NCBI RefSeq assembly: GCF_009749525.1
Contig: NZ_WOAC01000006.1
Location: 1 to 64,000, forward strand
Direction: 5' to 3'
Length of the DNA stretch: 64,000 nt
DNA from: Mesorhizobium xinjiangense
GTDB taxonomy: Bacteria; Pseudomonadota; Alphaproteobacteria; Rhizobiales; Rhizobiaceae
Position 1 is the first letter of the stretch; every line of letters begins with the position of its first letter. This document shows, piece after piece, positions 62,025 through 64,000 of the stretch. Under the pieces are notes generated by a model, which saw only the letters and a program-made list of their open reading frames with translations, was not told where the DNA came from and made no database searches. The position numbers were made by a program, and so were the translations under genes.

Positions 62025-63320
62025 ATGAAATCCGAACGGCGGCTCGAGACCATGCGGCGCATGATCGTTCATGCGCGCGAAATCCTCGAGCTTCAGTTCG
62101 GTGTCGTCCTTTGGGATGGCGTGAAAGTGCCGGCCGATCTCGCAGCTGACGCGTTCGCCGTCAAAATCGCCGACGAAGGAGCGGTCGCCGCACTGTGCCG
62201 GCGTCCCAATCTCGAGACGCTTGCCAATCTCTGGGTCAGCGGGCGCATCGACCTTTTGAACGGCACCCTGTTCGACCTTGTCCGATTGCGGCCGAAAGTC
62301 CGAACCCGCGATATTCGCAAGGTCCTCGACAAAAGCCTGTTGCTGAAGAATTACCTGAGCTTTCTCATGGTCGGCCGCGGTGGCCCCTGGCCGCTCGAAA
62401 CCCAGCCGAACGAAAAGCCGAGCGACGGCAACGCAGCCGAGAACAAGAAGAACATCGGCTACCACTATGATGTTTCCAACGCCTTCTATGCGCTGTGGCT
62501 GGACAAGGAAATGGTCTACAGCTGCGGCTATTGCACGGACTGGGACAACGATATCGACCGGATGCAGCGGGACAAACTCGAGCACATCTGCCGCAAGCTT
62601 CGCCTGCGCGAAGGCGAACACCTGCTCGACATCGGCTGCGGCTGGGGGGCGCTGACTTTGTACGCCGCGCAGAACTATGGCGTGACCACGCTCGGAGTGA
62701 GTTTGTCGGAGGAACAGATCGCCTATGCCAGGGAAAAGGCGCGGCGTCTCGGCCTTGAGAATCGGGTCAGATTCGAGCTGACCGATTATGCTTCGGTCAC
62801 GGGCCAGTTCGACAAGGTTGTTTCAGTCGGAATGCAGGAACATATCGGCCTCGACAATCTTTCGACCTACTGCGCCACCGTGAAGCGGATACTGAAACCG
62901 GGCGGGATCTTTCTCAATCACGCCATCACCCGGCCGGCCAAACGTGACGCCCGGACGTTCCGGCGCAAACGGGCCGAATTCGCGCTGCTCACCAAGTATA
63001 TCTTCCCCGGCGGCGAACTCGACCATATCGGAAACACGCTCGCCACCCTGGAACAAAACGGCTTCGAGGTGCACGATGTCGAGGGTTTGTGCGAGCATTA
63101 CCAGCGCACCTGCAAACATTGGCACGACCGCCTGCTTGCCAAATACGAGGCCGCGACAGACGAGGTCGGCGAGGTGAAGACACGGCTCTGGCTCGCCTAT
63201 CTCGCAGCCTGCGCGATCGCTTTCGAGCGCAATGGCGTTGGCGTCTACCAGACGGTCACGACCCTTCGGCGGCGCGGGCCTTCCAGCCTGCCGCCGACGC
63301 GCGCGGATCTGTATCGTTAG
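62025..63320 (+). CDS. Cyclopropane-fatty-acyl-phospholipid synthase
   Basis: A 431-residue SAM-dependent enzyme that adds a methylene group across membrane lipid double bonds. The N-terminal lipid-binding domain (about 1-130) is followed by NIGYHYDVSNAFYALWLDKE and YSCGYCTDWDNDIDRMQRDKLEHICRKL (residues 165-192). The SAM motif is LLDIGCGWGALTLYAAQ near residue 202. EHIGLDNLSTY and YIFPGGELDHI are typical. It would modify membrane lipids in stationary phase or acid stress. Ends nine bases from the ClC gene (convergent). Confidence 0.93.
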   Translation: MKSERRLETMRRMIVHAREILELQFGVVLWDGVKVPADLAADAFAVKIADEGAVAALCRRPNLETLANLWVSGRIDLLNGTLFDLVRLRPKVRTRDIRKVLDKSLLLKNYLSFLMVGRGGPWPLETQPNEKPSDGNAAENKKNIGYHYDVSNAFYALWLDKEMVYSCGYCTDWDNDIDRMQRDKLEHICRKLRLREGEHLLDIGCGWGALTLYAAQNYGVTTLGVSLSEEQIAYAREKARRLGLENRVRFELTDYASVTGQFDKVVSVGMQEHIGLDNLSTYCATVKRILKPGGIFLNHAITRPAKRDARTFRRKRAEFALLTKYIFPGGELDHIGNTLATLEQNGFEVHDVEGLCEHYQRTCKHWHDRLLAKYEAATDEVGEVKTRLWLAYLAACAIAFERNGVGVYQTVTTLRRRGPSSLPPTRADLYR

Positions 63321-63329
63321 CGCGCATTC

Positions 63330-64000
63330 TCACCCGTAGTGGTTCTGAATCACGGCGTTGGCCACTTCCTCGCGGTCGATGATGCCGACGATCGCGTCGG
63401 GTCGCGGCACGCCATGGCCCTTGATGACGACGGCATAGGAACGTCCGCGCCTGTTCATGCGAGTGATGGCGTCGTTGAGATTGCTGTCATCCGTCGCCAG
63501 GATGAAGGCGTTGGACGAGAGCGAGCCGAGCGTCTCCTTGCCGATACGCTGCATTTCGTGACGCAGCGTGCCGAAACGGATGAAACCGGAAATACGCTGC
63601 CCGTCGCTCACCAGAACCTTCGTCGAGGCGGGATCGATCTCGTTCACCGCTTCGGCAACCGTCATCGTATCGGGCAGCACCTTGAAATTGCGATTCATGA
63701 TCTCGCTTACCGGCTGAACGAGGAACATGTTGGTGGTGCGGTTGGTCGGAATGGGCCTGCCGCGATTGCGCAGCTTGATCGTGTAGATGTCGCTGGTGAT
63801 CAGGGCGCGCCGGATGCCGATCGCCAGCGCCACGGCGAGCACCAGCGGCACGATGACATGGTAGTCACGCGTCATCTCGAAGATCATCACGATGGCCGTC
63901 ATCGGTGCGCTCGTGGCGCCGCCGACCATGGCGCCCATGCCGATCATGGCGAATGTCGGCACCGAGATATCGGCCTGCGGAAACAGCATCGTCCCGACGA
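63330..64000 (-). CDS. ClC family chloride channel/transporter with CBS domains, partial
   Basis: The gene runs off the right edge of the window; only the C-terminal part is present (about 223 residues). The visible membrane portion has ADISVPTFAMIGMGAMVGGATSAP (residues near 5-30 of the fragment) and FEMTRDYHVIVPLVLAVALAIGI, typical of the last helices of ClC proteins. A cytoplasmic CBS pair follows (about 100-220: PVSEIMNRNFKVLPDTMTV and ILATDDSNLNDAITRMNRRG). It probably exchanges chloride for protons or is a fluoride/chloride transporter. The N-terminus lies outside the window. Confidence 0.9.
   Translation of the reverse strand, partial: VGTMLFPQADISVPTFAMIGMGAMVGGATSAPMTAIVMIFEMTRDYHVIVPLVLAVALAIGIRRALITSDIYTIKLRNRGRPIPTNRTTNMFLVQPVSEIMNRNFKVLPDTMTVAEAVNEIDPASTKVLVSDGQRISGFIRFGTLRHEMQRIGKETLGSLSSNAFILATDDSNLNDAITRMNRRGRSYAVVIKGHGVPRPDAIVGIIDREEVANAVIQNHYG

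Overview
The window is a GC-rich (about 63%) chromosomal segment of an alphaproteobacterium in the order Hyphomicrobiales (Rhizobiales), most likely near the Phyllobacteriaceae (Mesorhizobium, Nitratireductor or Aquamicrobium-like). The evidence is a circularly permuted two-piece tmRNA with the rhizobial tag ANDNYAEARLAA, an alpha-type SspB, an lpsL-rkpK-like gene pair, a BA14K-family protein, the hflK-hflC-DUF2065-degQ order, and short two-hairpin repeats of the general RIME / Bru-RS kind. No rRNA, phage, integrase, transposase or CRISPR array is visible.

Region 0.1-20.4 kb is dominated by a glycan locus. Three nucleotide-sugar genes (UDP-HexNAc dehydrogenase, UDP-glucuronate epimerase, UDP-glucose dehydrogenase) are followed by an FkbM methyltransferase, a MurG-like and a GT4 glycosyltransferase, a deacetylase-fold protein, a NodU-type carbamoyltransferase, a histidine phosphatase, a peptide/oligosaccharide-type ABC importer (ATPase, binding protein, two permeases) and two more glycosyltransferases. 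Together they could build, decorate (methyl, carbamoyl, deacetyl) and perhaps recover a surface or secreted glycoconjugate. No polymerase, flippase or exporter is visible, and I do not recognise the locus as a described pathway.

Region 20.4-29 kb holds a divergent LysR / glutaryl-CoA dehydrogenase pair, a LuxR-type regulator with a degenerate receiver domain, tRNA-Lys(CTT), a NUDIX protein, an endonuclease/exonuclease/phosphatase-fold protein, BA14K, PilZ and a small monooxygenase behind a SoxR-like promoter. This stretch is rich in two families of double-hairpin repeats. Repeat sequence supplies the stop codon of two genes and fills the LysR/gcdH promoter region.

Region 29-46 kb is mostly housekeeping. 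It includes tetR-ilvC, pdxJ, a RecD-like helicase, a cobalt-type nitrile hydratase operon, an OmpA-family protein, a LysE exporter, mazEF, ilvI-ilvH behind an attenuator with an almost leaderless leader peptide, a HerA-like ATPase, a diguanylate cyclase, miaA and serB with overlapping divergent starts, and an acetyltransferase.

Region 46-64 kb carries the minus-strand run thyA-folA-hflK-hflC-DUF2065-degQ, then ssrA followed by sspB (the tag and its ClpXP adaptor side by side). After these come small DUF4169 and ribbon-helix-helix genes, a PRC-barrel protein, a universal stress protein, a giant AsmA protein, a GlcD-like oxidase, a thioesterase, a cyclopropane fatty acid synthase and a truncated ClC channel at the right edge.
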